This document shows, one piece after another, positions 26,402 to 35,328 of a stretch of 64,000 bases of DNA. Position 1 is the stretch's first letter. Each line of letters starts with the position of its first letter. The DNA is from Lachnospiraceae bacterium (GTDB lineage Bacteria > Bacillota > Clostridia > Lachnospirales > Lachnospiraceae). The stretch lies in assembly GCA_902363835.1 (NCBI GenBank), contig CABJBM010000018.1, positions 62,001 through 126,000 of the forward strand, given 5' to 3'. Below the pieces are notes generated by a model. It was not told the origin of the DNA. It did not search any database and was given only the letters and a program-made list of their open reading frames with translations. A program made the translations under genes and the position numbers.

Positions 26402-26449
26402 AAAAGGCCGTTATGGAAATTGCTTAAAGCTTTTCCATAACGGCCTTTT
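26402..26449. terminator. Bidirectional terminator between the two-component operon and metQ
   Basis: About 18-bp stem built on AAAAGGCCGTTATGGAAA and its complement, with A and T runs on the two sides. It serves the plus-strand ATPase gene and minus-strand metQ. Confidence 0.85.
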
Positions 26450-26474
26450 ATTCATTGTTTAAGGAATTCTCTGT

Positions 26475-27383
26475 TTAGAAAGAAGGAACTACGGCACCAT
26501 CGTAAGTCTCTTCAATAAACTTTTTAATAGTATCGCTTGTCAAAGCCTCAACAAGGGCCTTTGACTTCTCACTGCCTTCCTCTCCTGCACGCACGGCAAC
26601 GATGTTGCTGTAGCGGGTCGCTGCTATTGACTTGGCATCTTCAACAGCCAAGGCATCAGATACCTTTAAGCCTGCCTCAATGGCATAGTTTCCATTGATA
26701 ACAGCTACATCCACATCGCCTAAGGAACGAGGAAGCTGAGCTGCTTCCACTTCAACGATCTTGAAATTCTTGTCATTCTTTACAATATCATTCTTAGTAG
26801 CGTTCAGTTCAACGCCTTCCTTTAAGCCGATCAGACCTTTGTCTGCCAGTAAAAGCAGGGCTCTTGCCTCGTTGGAAACATCATTTGGCACTGCGATCTG
26901 GGCTCCATCAGAAAGCTTGTCAAGAGCATCTGTCTTTCCTGCATAAATGCCAAAGGGCTCATAATGAATGGAGGCCGCGCTCACAAGGTCGGTTCCCTTT
27001 TCCTCGTTAAACTGATCCAGGTATGGCTGGTGCTGGAAATAGTTGGCATCTAAGTCTCCGGATTCAAGAGCCAGGTTTGGCTGTACATAATCCGTATATT
27101 CCTTTACTACCAGCTCGTATCCCTTTTCTTTTAAGATATCCTTTGCAGCGTTTAAAATCTCTGCATGAGGAGCCGGGGTTGCGCCAACAACGATCTTTTC
27201 CAGATCGCCGGAAGCCTCTTTGCTCTCTGCTGCTGTTGTCTCATCTGCCTTTGCCGCCTCTGTTGATGCGGCCTGTGTTGTTTCCGCTGCAGTTGTTGCA
27301 GGTGCTCCCTTGCTTCCGGCACATGCGGTCAGCGCTCCTGCGGCAACCAGGGCTGCCGTAAGTACATAAAGTGATTTTTTCAT
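26475..27383 (-). CDS. metQ: Methionine-binding lipoprotein MetQ (NlpA family)
   Basis: A 302-residue lipoprotein: signal MKKSLYVLTAALVAAGALTAC, an Ala/Thr/Glu linker, then the NlpA domain (IVVGATPAPHAEILNAAKDIL, DANYFQHQPYLDQFN, VPNDVSNEARALLLLADKGLI). These blocks are diagnostic of MetQ, the receptor for L- or D-methionine. It is the last gene of metN-metI-metQ and ends at a shared bidirectional terminator. Expression is presumably controlled by the attenuator at 29220-29500. Confidence 0.95.
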   Translation of the reverse strand: MKKSLYVLTAALVAAGALTACAGSKGAPATTAAETTQAASTEAAKADETTAAESKEASGDLEKIVVGATPAPHAEILNAAKDILKEKGYELVVKEYTDYVQPNLALESGDLDANYFQHQPYLDQFNEEKGTDLVSAASIHYEPFGIYAGKTDALDKLSDGAQIAVPNDVSNEARALLLLADKGLIGLKEGVELNATKNDIVKNDKNFKIVEVEAAQLPRSLGDVDVAVINGNYAIEAGLKVSDALAVEDAKSIAATRYSNIVAVRAGEEGSEKSKALVEALTSDTIKKFIEETYDGAVVPSF

Positions 27384-27429
27384 AATTTTTCCTCCTTAAA
27401 ATTTTATATGGTAACGCCTGAGGCTGTTA

Positions 27430-28095
27430 CTACTTAATTCTCTTATCGCTCACCCGGGAAAGCTTCATTCCCGCTTCCTGGATGACCTGGACAATGATGA
27501 CAAGAATCGCCACGGTTATGAACATCATCTCCGTCTGGTAACGATAATATCCGTATTTAATTGCAATATCTCCAAGTCCGCCTCCGCCTACAAAGCCTGC
27601 CATAGCGGAATAGGCCAGTATGGTGGTAATGGAAAGGGCTGCCCCCACCAAAAGGGAAGGCTTTGCTTCCGGAAGAAGAACCTTCCATATAATTTGAAGG
27701 GTGGAAGAACCCATGGATTTCGCTGCCTCGATCACACCTGGATCAACTTCCTTAAAGGAAGCTTCCACAACTCTGGCTACATAAGGCGCGGAGGCGATTA
27801 CCAACGGCGGAATCACAGCCTTTGCCCCCAGGGTAGTGCCTACAATGGCTCTTGTAATAGGAAGCACCATAATAAGTAAAATGATAAACGGCACGGACCG
27901 GAGCAGGTTTATAATAAGCCCAAGGATCCGCTGAAACCAGGGAATCGGATAGATTCCGTCTTTATCCGTAACAACCAGAAAAATGCCTAAGGGGATTCCG
28001 ATAAGGTACGCGAAAAAGGATGATGCAAATGTCATGAACAAGCTTTCCCATATGCCTGTTTTAAGCATCTGTAAAACGGTTCCATCAAAGATCAT
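27430..28095 (-). CDS. metI: Methionine ABC permease MetI
   Basis: A 221-residue permease with five to six hydrophobic segments and the MetI signatures GIPLGIFLVVTDKDGIYP, LRSVPFIILLIMVLPITRAIVGT and the ATPase-docking loop EVDPGVIEAAKSMGSSTLQIIWKVLLPEA. Its start lies 11 bp inside the end of metN, with the ribosome site GGAGGTGAAGG in the metN coding end, so translation is coupled. Confidence 0.96.
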   Translation of the reverse strand: MIFDGTVLQMLKTGIWESLFMTFASSFFAYLIGIPLGIFLVVTDKDGIYPIPWFQRILGLIINLLRSVPFIILLIMVLPITRAIVGTTLGAKAVIPPLVIASAPYVARVVEASFKEVDPGVIEAAKSMGSSTLQIIWKVLLPEAKPSLLVGAALSITTILAYSAMAGFVGGGGLGDIAIKYGYYRYQTEMMFITVAILVIIVQVIQEAGMKLSRVSDKRIK

Positions 28096-29107
28096 AATCC
28101 TTCACCTCCTCATAAGTAATTCCCGCTGTTTTTAAATAATTAAGGATCCTGTTTTGATCCACTTCCTCCTTGGGAAGCTGGATGACCATCTGTCCCATGG
28201 CGGTTCCGTTAATATCTCTGGTCTCGGCATGCATAATATTCACCGGCACTTTGCAGGCTAATATCATGTTGGCAAGAACCGGTTCAAAGGAAGACCGCCC
28301 GTCAAAGGAGATGCGGACCCTCTTAGAGCCGCCGAACCTGCTGACCTGTTCCGCTGCATCCCCTAATATGAGCTGCCTGCCGATTTTGGACTTTGGCTCA
28401 GAAAATATTTCTTTTACGCTTCCCACCTCTGCAATATGGCTCTGGTCAATGATTGCCACCCGGTCACAGATCGCTTCTATTACCGTCATCTCATGGGTGA
28501 TGACAACCACGGTAACTCCCATGGACCGGTTAATGTCCTTTAAAAGTCCCAGTATGGACTTTGTGGTATTGGGATCCAAAGCGCTTGTGGCTTCATCGCA
28601 AAGAAGAACCTTGGGATTGGTTGCCAGGGCTCTTGCTATGGCAACCCTTTGCTTCTGCCCTCCTGAAAGCTGGGCCGGATAAGCCTTTGCCCTGTCCTTA
28701 AGGCCTACGATTTCCAAAAGCTCCATCGCTCTTTTTATTCCATCCTTTTTGGGAACCCCTGCGATTTCCAGAGGAAAGCACACATTCTGTAAAACGTTCC
28801 TCTGGGCCAGTAAATTAAACTGCTGAAAAATCATGCCCATGGACTGCCTGGCCAGCCTTTGTTCCCGGGGGCGCATGGAAGCCAGACTCTTACTTTCAAA
28901 AAGCACATCTCCTGATGTAGGGATTTCCAGATAATTGATACAGCGGACCAGGGTGCTTTTTCCGGCTCCGCTCAAACCGATAATTCCAAATATTTCTCCC
29001 TGTTCAATGGATAGGTTAATATCATCTAGGGCCTTAATGGGGCCGTTTGCGGTACGGAACTCTTTTCCTAGTCCTACCATCTGGATAATAGGTTCTGCTG
29101 ACTGCAT
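28085..29107 (-). CDS. metN: Methionine ABC ATPase MetN
   Basis: A 340-residue ATPase: Walker A GLSGAGKST, Q-loop in MIFQQFNLL, signature [15 protein letters not shown], Walker B VLLCDEATSALDP, H-loop VITHEM, and a C-terminal NIL domain (KVPVNIMHAETRDINGTAMG...) that binds methionine and inhibits transport when the pool is full. The frame is open for 62 more codons upstream, but these cover the attenuator terminator; the ATG at 29107 has AAAGGAAAAGGAAAT before it. It is first in the transporter operon. Confidence 0.96.
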   Translation of the reverse strand: MQSAEPIIQMVGLGKEFRTANGPIKALDDINLSIEQGEIFGIIGLSGAGKSTLVRCINYLEIPTSGDVLFESKSLASMRPREQRLARQSMGMIFQQFNLLAQRNVLQNVCFPLEIAGVPKKDGIKRAMELLEIVGLKDRAKAYPAQLSGGQKQRVAIARALATNPKVLLCDEATSALDPNTTKSILGLLKDINRSMGVTVVVITHEMTVIEAICDRVAIIDQSHIAEVGSVKEIFSEPKSKIGRQLILGDAAEQVSRFGGSKRVRISFDGRSSFEPVLANMILACKVPVNIMHAETRDINGTAMGQMVIQLPKEEVDQNRILNYLKTAGITYEEVKDYDL

Positions 29108-29219
29108 ATGTCTATTTCCTTTTCCTTTCTTTTCATTATTACTGTCCACATTTTGGGGACAGGGCCCATCCCGCTTTATCGGGTGTAAGGAGATACCCGC
29201 AGAGTTTTTCTTTAAGATA

Positions 29220-29254
29220 CAAAAAGGCCGCAAGCCCTGCACAGACTTGCGACC
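29220..29254 (-). terminator. Attenuator terminator before metN
   Basis: On the minus strand a 9-bp stem GGTCGCAAG / CTTGCGGCC (one G-U) with an 11-nt loop is followed at once by five T. It stands between the leader peptide gene and metN, 113 bp before the metN start, so full-length mRNA requires read-through. Confidence 0.85.
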
Positions 29255-29317
29255 TAAAAATTTCCGCGTTTTGCAGCTCTCAGCGAATTCCAATCACAAT
29301 CCATACAAATGAAACGA

Positions 29318-29413
29318 TTATCGTATTTTTATGCACTCTGATACACGGCACATCATCATACACATGCCGTTCATCTGATCCATATTCATCTGCATGGCTT
29401 TTAACTGGTTCAT
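29318..29413 (-). CDS. Methionine-rich leader peptide of metNIQ
   Basis: A 31-codon gene too short for ordinary gene calling. It has an excellent ribosome site (GGGAGGAG, 8 nt before ATG at 29413) and a promoter 52 bp upstream. Nine of 31 residues are Met and three are Cys; the densest part reads MNGMCMMMCR (residues 14-23), preceded by AMQMNMDQM. The RNA of the Met/Cys cluster is itself part of a hairpin (ACGGCA / TGCCGT). Together with the terminator downstream this is the layout of ribosome-mediated attenuation: stalling on Met codons when Met-tRNA is low would prevent termination. No S-box or T-box signature was found here. The regulatory role is inferred from layout. Confidence 0.8.
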   Translation of the reverse strand: MNQLKAMQMNMDQMNGMCMMMCRVSECIKIR

Positions 29414-29471
29414 GGCAGCTACTCCTCCCACTGATTCCTATAGGCAAACTAGGAATTCCTTTATGAGCCGT

Positions 29472-29500
29472 ATTTTACGCTCTCTACCTGTTTTTGTCAA
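29472..29500 (-). promoter_or_regulatory. Promoter of the metNIQ leader
   Basis: Minus-strand TTGACA (29495-29500), 17 bp, TAAAAT (29472-29477). A 7-bp hairpin (ATTCCTA / TAGGAAT) lies between it and the leader-peptide ribosome site. Confidence 0.75.
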
Positions 29501-29536
29501 TACTTATTTTAAAATTAGGGATAAAAATTCTTATTT

Positions 29537-30940
29537 TTAAGAACACAGATCCACGATTACCTGAGCAAATATCTTAGCGCTTACCACCAGTTCTTCAACG
29601 ACTGCATACTCATCGGCTCCATGCATGCGGTTATCTGTTCCCGGCATGGAAGCGCCGAAAGCAACGCCGTTCTTTAAAGCATGAACATAGGTACCGCCGC
29701 CCATTGACACGCACTCTCCCTTACGGCCGGTATAGCTTTCATAAGCACCCAGCAGGGTTTTTACAAATTCTGAATTTCCATCTACATGATGAGGCGGTTT
29801 CATGGAATCATTGTGAAGGGTAAAACCCTTTTCCGCCATGTTCTTTCTGACAACTTCCAGGACATTTTCCTCTGTGGAGCAAACAGGACACCTGCTGTCA
29901 AAGGTTCCTTCCAGACAGGAGGATCTCACATTTAACAAGCTGAATGCCAGAGTCAGACTGCCGGAAAGCTCATCTTCCATGGCAATGCCAAGTGCCTTTC
30001 CTGAAGTGTCCCCATGAGGGATCAGTTCCAGAAGGCGGCGGATCATGGTCATCTGCTCACACTCTGCCAGAGGAAGCTCTGTTAAGTACACAAGAAGTCC
30101 TGTCAGGGCGTTGTTTCCTTCCTCAGGAAGAGATGCATGAGCGCTTTCTCCGATGGCTGTAATGGTAGCTGTGTCTTCTTCCAGTTCCAGGTGAAAACGG
30201 ATTCCCGTCTTTTTTTCACACGTTGCCGCTGCAAGCTCAAGAGCCTGGGCATCAATGCCTTCTACCATTGCAGTGGCTTTTCCCGGCACTACGTTTACCT
30301 TGGTTCCCGCGTCTATGCTCACCAGCCTGGGAAGTTCTTGGGAGGAAGTCCACTCAGCGGTAAAATGGCCGTTTAAGCCGCCTTTTTCCGTGTTCACCAC
30401 CGGAAAGGCACCATCAGGGGAAAAGGTCATTGGCGCCTCTTTTTCTATGGCATAATAATGGGCGATGTCAGAGCTTCCGCACTCTTCATCGGTTCCCAGG
30501 ATCAGCCGTACATTTTTCTTAAGAGGAATATTCAGTTCTTTTACCGCTCTCATGGCATAAAGTGCTGCAACAGCCGGTCCCTTATCATCGGCTGTTCCTC
30601 GGCCAAACAGCTTATCTCCTTTTACCACCGGCTCAAAAGGTTCTGTTTCCTTCCAGCCTTCTCCTGCCGGAACCACATCAAGGTGGGCCAGGATGTCAAG
30701 CTGTTGCTCCTTATCATTTAAATCTGCTGTTCCCACATAATTATCGTAATTGTTAATGGAAAAACCATAGGACTCCGCAATTGCCAGAGCTTCGGTCAGA
30801 GCCTCAAAAGCTCCCTGTCCATAGGGCATCCCTTCCTTATATGGCATCTTTTCGCTGTTAATGCGGCACAATGTGCAGATGTCATCAATCATTTCCTGCT
30901 TATGTGACTCTATATATTCTTCTATTTCCTTCCTATACAT
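29537..30940 (-). CDS. pepV: Dipeptidase PepV (M20 family)
   Basis: A 467-residue M20 metallopeptidase. Metal ligands and catalytic residues are in LAHLDVVPAGEGW, GRGTADDKGPA, GTDEECGSSD and TFSPDGAFPV, with the C-terminal His in GMPGTDNRMHGADE-like context. Length and motifs fit PepV, which cleaves dipeptides including Xaa-His in the cytoplasm. A GTG three codons upstream is in the track of the frame, but AAGGGGTG is spaced correctly for the ATG at 30940. It follows the yqeY homologue by 17 bp. Confidence 0.92.
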   Translation of the reverse strand: MYRKEIEEYIESHKQEMIDDICTLCRINSEKMPYKEGMPYGQGAFEALTEALAIAESYGFSINNYDNYVGTADLNDKEQQLDILAHLDVVPAGEGWKETEPFEPVVKGDKLFGRGTADDKGPAVAALYAMRAVKELNIPLKKNVRLILGTDEECGSSDIAHYYAIEKEAPMTFSPDGAFPVVNTEKGGLNGHFTAEWTSSQELPRLVSIDAGTKVNVVPGKATAMVEGIDAQALELAAATCEKKTGIRFHLELEEDTATITAIGESAHASLPEEGNNALTGLLVYLTELPLAECEQMTMIRRLLELIPHGDTSGKALGIAMEDELSGSLTLAFSLLNVRSSCLEGTFDSRCPVCSTEENVLEVVRKNMAEKGFTLHNDSMKPPHHVDGNSEFVKTLLGAYESYTGRKGECVSMGGGTYVHALKNGVAFGASMPGTDNRMHGADEYAVVEELVVSAKIFAQVIVDLCS

Positions 30941-30957
30941 GGTCCACACCCCTTTTC

Positions 30958-31410
30958 TTACTTCATCATCGCTGCCAGTGCTTCATTTACGGCTTTGCCG
31001 TCGGCTTTTCCCTTTACCCTGGGCATCAGGACCTTCATGATTTTTCCCTTATCCGCTGCGGTAGGGGTTTCGATTCCAAGTTCTGCAAGAACAGACCGGA
31101 TGATCTCCTTGATCTGCTCCTCTCCCATATCCTCAGGTGCAAATTCCTTATAAACAGAAATACGGAACGCTGCTTCTTCCCTGATATCCGTCCTGTCTTC
31201 AGGTGCCAAGTCATGAGTTTCCTGGGTCTGCCTGATTTCTTTCTTTACAACCGTATTGGCCTCATCCTCTGTAATGGGAGTATGGTCCTTTTTATCAATC
31301 TCAAAATTCTTAAGGGCGGAAAGAAGCATGGATAAGGCGTCCTTTCTCTGCTTATTCTTTGCTTTCATAGCCTCTACCATGGCTGCTCTTACTTCATCAA
31401 TTCTACTCAT
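30958..31410 (-). CDS. GatB/YqeY domain protein
   Basis: A 150-residue YqeY-type protein, related to the tRNA-binding tail of GatB. The helical N-terminal half (EVRAAMVEAMKAKNKQRKDALSMLLSALKNFEIDKK) and C-terminal small domain (LGIETPTAADKGKIMKVLMPRVKGKADGKAVNEALAAMM) are both typical. Its cellular role is not established; some YqeY proteins are thought to aid tRNA-dependent amidation. Start ATG has AAGGAGGAGCAG upstream. Confidence 0.93.
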   Translation of the reverse strand: MSRIDEVRAAMVEAMKAKNKQRKDALSMLLSALKNFEIDKKDHTPITEDEANTVVKKEIRQTQETHDLAPEDRTDIREEAAFRISVYKEFAPEDMGEEQIKEIIRSVLAELGIETPTAADKGKIMKVLMPRVKGKADGKAVNEALAAMMK

Positions 31411-31469
31411 TGTCTGCTCCTCCTTATATTTTATTCTTCATAAACCGTTCCCGGCTAATCGTGTTTTTC

Positions 31470-33059
31470 TTAGTTATGGCCGAATTCAGAAAGCTTCAGG
31501 CCCGGATTGCGCTCCAATACCATGCCAACGCTCCAGCTGTTGACAAACAGCAGAAGCGGGTTGTCCTTTAGATCTTTGATCCGTTTCATATCAGATGTCC
31601 CCTGGATTCTGGCTACGTCAATTTCATCCTTATTCTCGATCCAGCGGATATATTCATATGGAAGCTTTTCAAGTTTCACTTCCACGTTGTACTCATTTTC
31701 CAGGCGGTAGGTCAATACCTCAAACTGCAGCTCTCCCACAACTCCCACAATGATCTCTTCCATTCCCGTATTAAACTCCTGAAAGATCTGGATGGCGCCT
31801 TCCTGGGCGATCTGGTTTACTCCCTTGATGAACTGCTTTCTTTTCATGGTATCCATCTGCCGTACCCTTGCAAAATGTTCCGGCGCAAAGGTAGGGATTC
31901 CTTCATATTCAAATTTCTCATTGGATTTGCAAAGAGTATCTCCAATGGAGAAAATGCCCGGATCAAAGACGCCGATAATATCTCCTGCATAGGCTTCTTC
32001 CACGATCTTCCGGTCCTGTGCCATCATCTGCTGAGGCTGGGATAACCGCAGTTTTTTACAGCCCTGGACATGATTTACCTCCATACCTGCTTCAAACCTG
32101 CCGGACACGATCCGCATGAATGCGATTCGGTCCCTGTGAGCCTTATTCATATTAGCCTGTATTTTGAATACAAAAGCGGAAAAATCCTCTTCAAAGGGGT
32201 CCGCAACCCCTGTTGTGGTCAGCCTGGGAAGGGGAGAAGTGGTCATCTGGAGAAAGTGCTGCAAAAATGTCTCCACCCCGAAATTTGTTAGAGCAGAACC
32301 AAAAAACACAGGAGACAAGTCTCCTCTGCCTACCCGTTCCATATCCAGCTCATCGCTGGCACCGTCAAGAAGTTCGATGTCATCCATAAGCTGCCGGTGA
32401 TAGCTCTCTCCAATCAGCCCATCCACCTGGGCATCTCCCAGCTGGACTTCCGTTGCCTCCACTTCCTTCTGCCCGTTCATGGAAGCGCGGAATGTGGTTA
32501 TAGTCTCTTTAAAGCGGTCATAAACCCCTTTAAATTCCCTTCCGCAGCCTATGGGCCAATTGACCGGACATGTCCTGATCCCAAGCACTTCCTCGATTTC
32601 ATCCATCAGTTCAAAGGGATCTCTTGCTTCCCGGTCCATCTTATTCACAAATGTAAAAATAGGGATATGGCGCATAACGCAGACTTTAAACAGCTTGATG
32701 GTCTGAGCCTCCACACCTTTGGAACCATCAATGACCATGACAGCGGAATCGGCTGCCATCAGGGTACGGTAGGTATCCTCAGAGAAATCCTGATGGCCGG
32801 GTGTGTCCAGAATGTTGATACAGAATCCGTCGTAATTAAACTGCAGCACAGAGGAGGTGACGGAAATACCTCTCTCCTTTTCAATTTCCATCCAGTCGGA
32901 AACGGCATGTTTGGCGCCCTTTCTTCCTTTTACGGTTCCGGCAAGGTTAATGGCTCCTCCATAAAGGAGAAATTTTTCCGTTAAGGTAGTTTTTCCCGCA
33001 TCCGGATGGGAAATAATGGCAAATGTTCTTCTCTTTTTAATTTCTTCCGCTATATTCAC
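31470..33059 (-). CDS. prfC: Peptide chain release factor 3
   Basis: A 529-residue translational GTPase. G1 is SHPDAGKTTLTEK, G2 region RGISVTSSV, G3 DTPGHQDFSEDTYRTL, G4 NKMDREARDP; the C-terminal domain III block is present to the end. The KGRKGAKHAVSDWMEIEKERG segment distinguishes RF3 from EF-G. RF3 recycles RF1/RF2 after peptide release. It has its own promoter at 33099-33127. Confidence 0.97.
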   Translation of the reverse strand: MNIAEEIKKRRTFAIISHPDAGKTTLTEKFLLYGGAINLAGTVKGRKGAKHAVSDWMEIEKERGISVTSSVLQFNYDGFCINILDTPGHQDFSEDTYRTLMAADSAVMVIDGSKGVEAQTIKLFKVCVMRHIPIFTFVNKMDREARDPFELMDEIEEVLGIRTCPVNWPIGCGREFKGVYDRFKETITTFRASMNGQKEVEATEVQLGDAQVDGLIGESYHRQLMDDIELLDGASDELDMERVGRGDLSPVFFGSALTNFGVETFLQHFLQMTTSPLPRLTTTGVADPFEEDFSAFVFKIQANMNKAHRDRIAFMRIVSGRFEAGMEVNHVQGCKKLRLSQPQQMMAQDRKIVEEAYAGDIIGVFDPGIFSIGDTLCKSNEKFEYEGIPTFAPEHFARVRQMDTMKRKQFIKGVNQIAQEGAIQIFQEFNTGMEEIIVGVVGELQFEVLTYRLENEYNVEVKLEKLPYEYIRWIENKDEIDVARIQGTSDMKRIKDLKDNPLLLFVNSWSVGMVLERNPGLKLSEFGHN

Positions 33060-33098
33060 AAAAATAGTTCCTCCAAAATTTACGTCTCAATCTTGTCT

Positions 33099-33127
33099 AT
33101 TGTATTATGATTCCATCCATAAGTCAA
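33099..33127 (-). promoter_or_regulatory. Promoter of prfC
   Basis: Minus-strand TTGACT (33122-33127), 17 bp, TACAAT (33099-33104), 40 bp upstream of the prfC start. Confidence 0.6.
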
Positions 33128-33184
33128 GATTCACTCTTCCATAGCCAAGCGGATATTTGCAGTCAGCTCCGCTGCTTGATTCGG

Positions 33185-34000
33185 TTAAAAATTTGAAATC
33201 CAGGTCTTTGCAAGTGAAATCCAGCTCTGGCAGGAAGGTTCAAGAAGGGCCTCATTGGAGCCTGCGGTTTCCTCGTTAGCCAGGGACAGACCATGGCCTC
33301 CCGCAGGATAAACATGGAGTTCAAAATTCACGTGATTCTTTCTCATGGCGTCAGCTAAGAGCAGGCTGTTTTCAAGGGGCACGGATTCATCGGTATAAGT
33401 ATGCCACAGAAAAGCTTTTGGCATCTTTTCCGTCACAAACCGTTCCAGGGATATTGCCTCAGTTTCCTCCTGTGTTGCCTCCTCGCCCAAAAGGCTTAAA
33501 ACAGAACCGGCATGCTTAAATTCCCCGCTTGTGATCACCGGATAATTTAAGATCAGCCCATCAGGCCGTATTTCCTCAGGAGTCCTGTTTATGGCTTCCC
33601 ATGCAAAAGCTTTATCCCAGAAAACCCCAAGGCTGCAGGCCAAATGCCCTGCGGCAGAAAAACCGCATGCAATGATCTTATTTGTATCCACCTTCCACTC
33701 TGCCCCGTGTTCCCTGATAATTGCCACTGCTTCTGCAAGCTCTCTTAAGGAAACAGGAAAACGGTTGGGGGCAACGCTGTAATCCAGCACAAACCCGTGG
33801 AAGCCCATTGCCATAAACTGCAGGGCAATTGGTTCGCTTTCCCGGTCCGACCTGCGGCTGTATCCGCCTCCCGGAAGCACGATAACAGCAGGACGGAGCT
33901 TTTCCGGATTTACGCTTATGCTGTCCAATAAATAACCGGTCAAACATGCAGGACCGGTCACCTGTCCTGGTACAATGATTTGTCTTTTTTCAATTCTCAT
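33185..34000 (-). CDS. Alpha/beta hydrolase, acetyl-esterase-like
   Basis: A 271-residue alpha/beta hydrolase. The oxyanion segment is VLPGGGYSRRSDRE, the nucleophile elbow ACGFSAAGHLA (Ser in GxSxxG), and the remaining triad is likely Asp in HTYTDESVPLENS and His in YPAGGHGLS. This pattern fits carbohydrate acetyl esterases of the BD-FAE/AxeA type. No signal peptide, so cytoplasmic. Its start overlaps the coaBC stop by 4 bp, an odd partner for a CoA biosynthesis gene, and probably reflects only co-transcription. Confidence 0.85.
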   Translation of the reverse strand: MRIEKRQIIVPGQVTGPACLTGYLLDSISVNPEKLRPAVIVLPGGGYSRRSDRESEPIALQFMAMGFHGFVLDYSVAPNRFPVSLRELAEAVAIIREHGAEWKVDTNKIIACGFSAAGHLACSLGVFWDKAFAWEAINRTPEEIRPDGLILNYPVITSGEFKHAGSVLSLLGEEATQEETEAISLERFVTEKMPKAFLWHTYTDESVPLENSLLLADAMRKNHVNFELHVYPAGGHGLSLANEETAGSNEALLEPSCQSWISLAKTWISNF

Positions 34001-35214
34001 AATGTCCGCTCCTTTTGTCCATCCTTTTGACTGGAAAATATCTCATCCAGAATGCGATGGGCCACTTCTTCTTTTGTCATGGTATCCAGGGGCAGTTCTT
34101 TTTCCCTGGTGATAATGGTAACTACATTGGTATCCGTTCCAAAACCCGCGCCTGCTACTTTTAAGTTGTTGGCAACGATCATGTCAACATTCTTTTTATC
34201 CAGCTTTGCCCTTGAATTTTCCAGCATATTCTGGGTTTCCATGGAAAATCCACAGAGGAACTGCCCTTCTTTCCGGTGTTCTCCCAGCCATTTAAGGATA
34301 TCGTCCGTCCGCTCCAGTTCTATGACCATTTCCCCGTCTTTTTTCTTTGTTTTTTCCGTATTCACGTTCTTTGGACGGTAATCTGCAACAGCGGCGGCCT
34401 TGATGACAGCATCCTGGTTTTCCCCTATGGCCGTGACTTCATCAAACATTTCCTTTGCGCTTTCAATCTCTAGGAAACGCACGAATCTGGGCTTTGGAAT
34501 ATCTGTTTTTCCGCTTACAAGAGTCACATCCGCCCCTCTGAGAGATGCTGCCTTTGCAACCGCATAGCCCATTTTTCCTGTGGAATGATTGGTGATAAAC
34601 CGGACCGGATCAATGGCTTCCCTGGTTGGACCGGCCGTAACCAGAATCTTCTTTCCGGCCAGATCTTTTTTAAAGCAGACCTCTTTTTCAATGAAATCAA
34701 AAAGCACCTCAGGATCCGGCATCTTTCCTGCTCCAATATCCCCGCAGGCTAAGTACCCGAAATCAGGGCGTATCACTTCCATGCCATAGTTTTGACAGAT
34801 CTTTAAATTATCCTGGACAATGGGATTTTCATACATATTGGTATTCATGGCCGGAGAAATTATTTTTTTGCATCTGCATGCCAAAACCGTGGTGGTGAGC
34901 ATGTCATCAGCAATTCCGTGAGCCAGCTTTGCGATCACATTGGCGCTGGCAGGAGCGATCATCACCACATCGGCAAGCTTTGCAAGGGATACGTGCTCCA
35001 CGCTGTACTGAAAATTGCGGTCAAAAGTATCTACCAGGCATTTATTGCCTGTCAATGTTTCAAATGTAATGGGATTGATGAAGTTGGTTGCATTCCGGGT
35101 CATGATGACGTTTACCGTGCAGCCCTTTTTTACCAGCATGCTGGCAAGTCCGGCTATTTTATAGGCCGCAATGCTCCCTGTTACTCCCAAAATAATATTT
35201 TTTCCTTTCAGCAT
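33997..35214 (-). CDS. coaBC: Bifunctional phosphopantothenoylcysteine decarboxylase/synthetase
   Basis: A 405-residue CoaBC. The N-terminal flavin decarboxylase has GVTGSIAAYK, the FINPITFETLTGN block, PAMNTNMYENP and ACGDIGAGKMPDPE; the C-terminal CoaB synthetase has LVTAGPTREAIDPVRFITNHSTGKMG and KAAAVADYRP. It makes 4'-phosphopantetheine from phosphopantothenate and cysteine in CoA synthesis. It is divergent from coaX, so two steps of CoA synthesis share one intergenic region of 114 bp. Confidence 0.96.
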   Translation of the reverse strand: MLKGKNIILGVTGSIAAYKIAGLASMLVKKGCTVNVIMTRNATNFINPITFETLTGNKCLVDTFDRNFQYSVEHVSLAKLADVVMIAPASANVIAKLAHGIADDMLTTTVLACRCKKIISPAMNTNMYENPIVQDNLKICQNYGMEVIRPDFGYLACGDIGAGKMPDPEVLFDFIEKEVCFKKDLAGKKILVTAGPTREAIDPVRFITNHSTGKMGYAVAKAASLRGADVTLVSGKTDIPKPRFVRFLEIESAKEMFDEVTAIGENQDAVIKAAAVADYRPKNVNTEKTKKKDGEMVIELERTDDILKWLGEHRKEGQFLCGFSMETQNMLENSRAKLDKKNVDMIVANNLKVAGAGFGTDTNVVTIITREKELPLDTMTKEEVAHRILDEIFSSQKDGQKERTL

Positions 35215-35328
35215 AAGTGCCTCCTGTTCTATGAGCCAAAGGCCAATGGAACTTCCTTGTTTTTCAAATTAAAATATGATACTCTACAGTATAGCACAAG
35301 AAAAAAAAGTTGGAAAGGAGTTCCCTTT

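Noticed and set aside
29108..29293. N-terminal extension of MetN from the open frame up to 29293
   Set aside because: It would be translated through the attenuator terminator, matches no ABC ATPase N-terminus, and the ATG at 29107 has a proper ribosome site.
29220..29500. SAM (S-box) riboswitch or Met T-box before metN
   Set aside because: No T-box TGGNACCGCG core and no recognisable S-box helices were seen; the leader is occupied by the small Met-rich gene. An Rfam search would settle this.
34918..35328. Long N-terminal extension of CoaX
   Set aside because: Antisense to coaBC and lacks homology; the family begins at the LAIDMGNSN motif.
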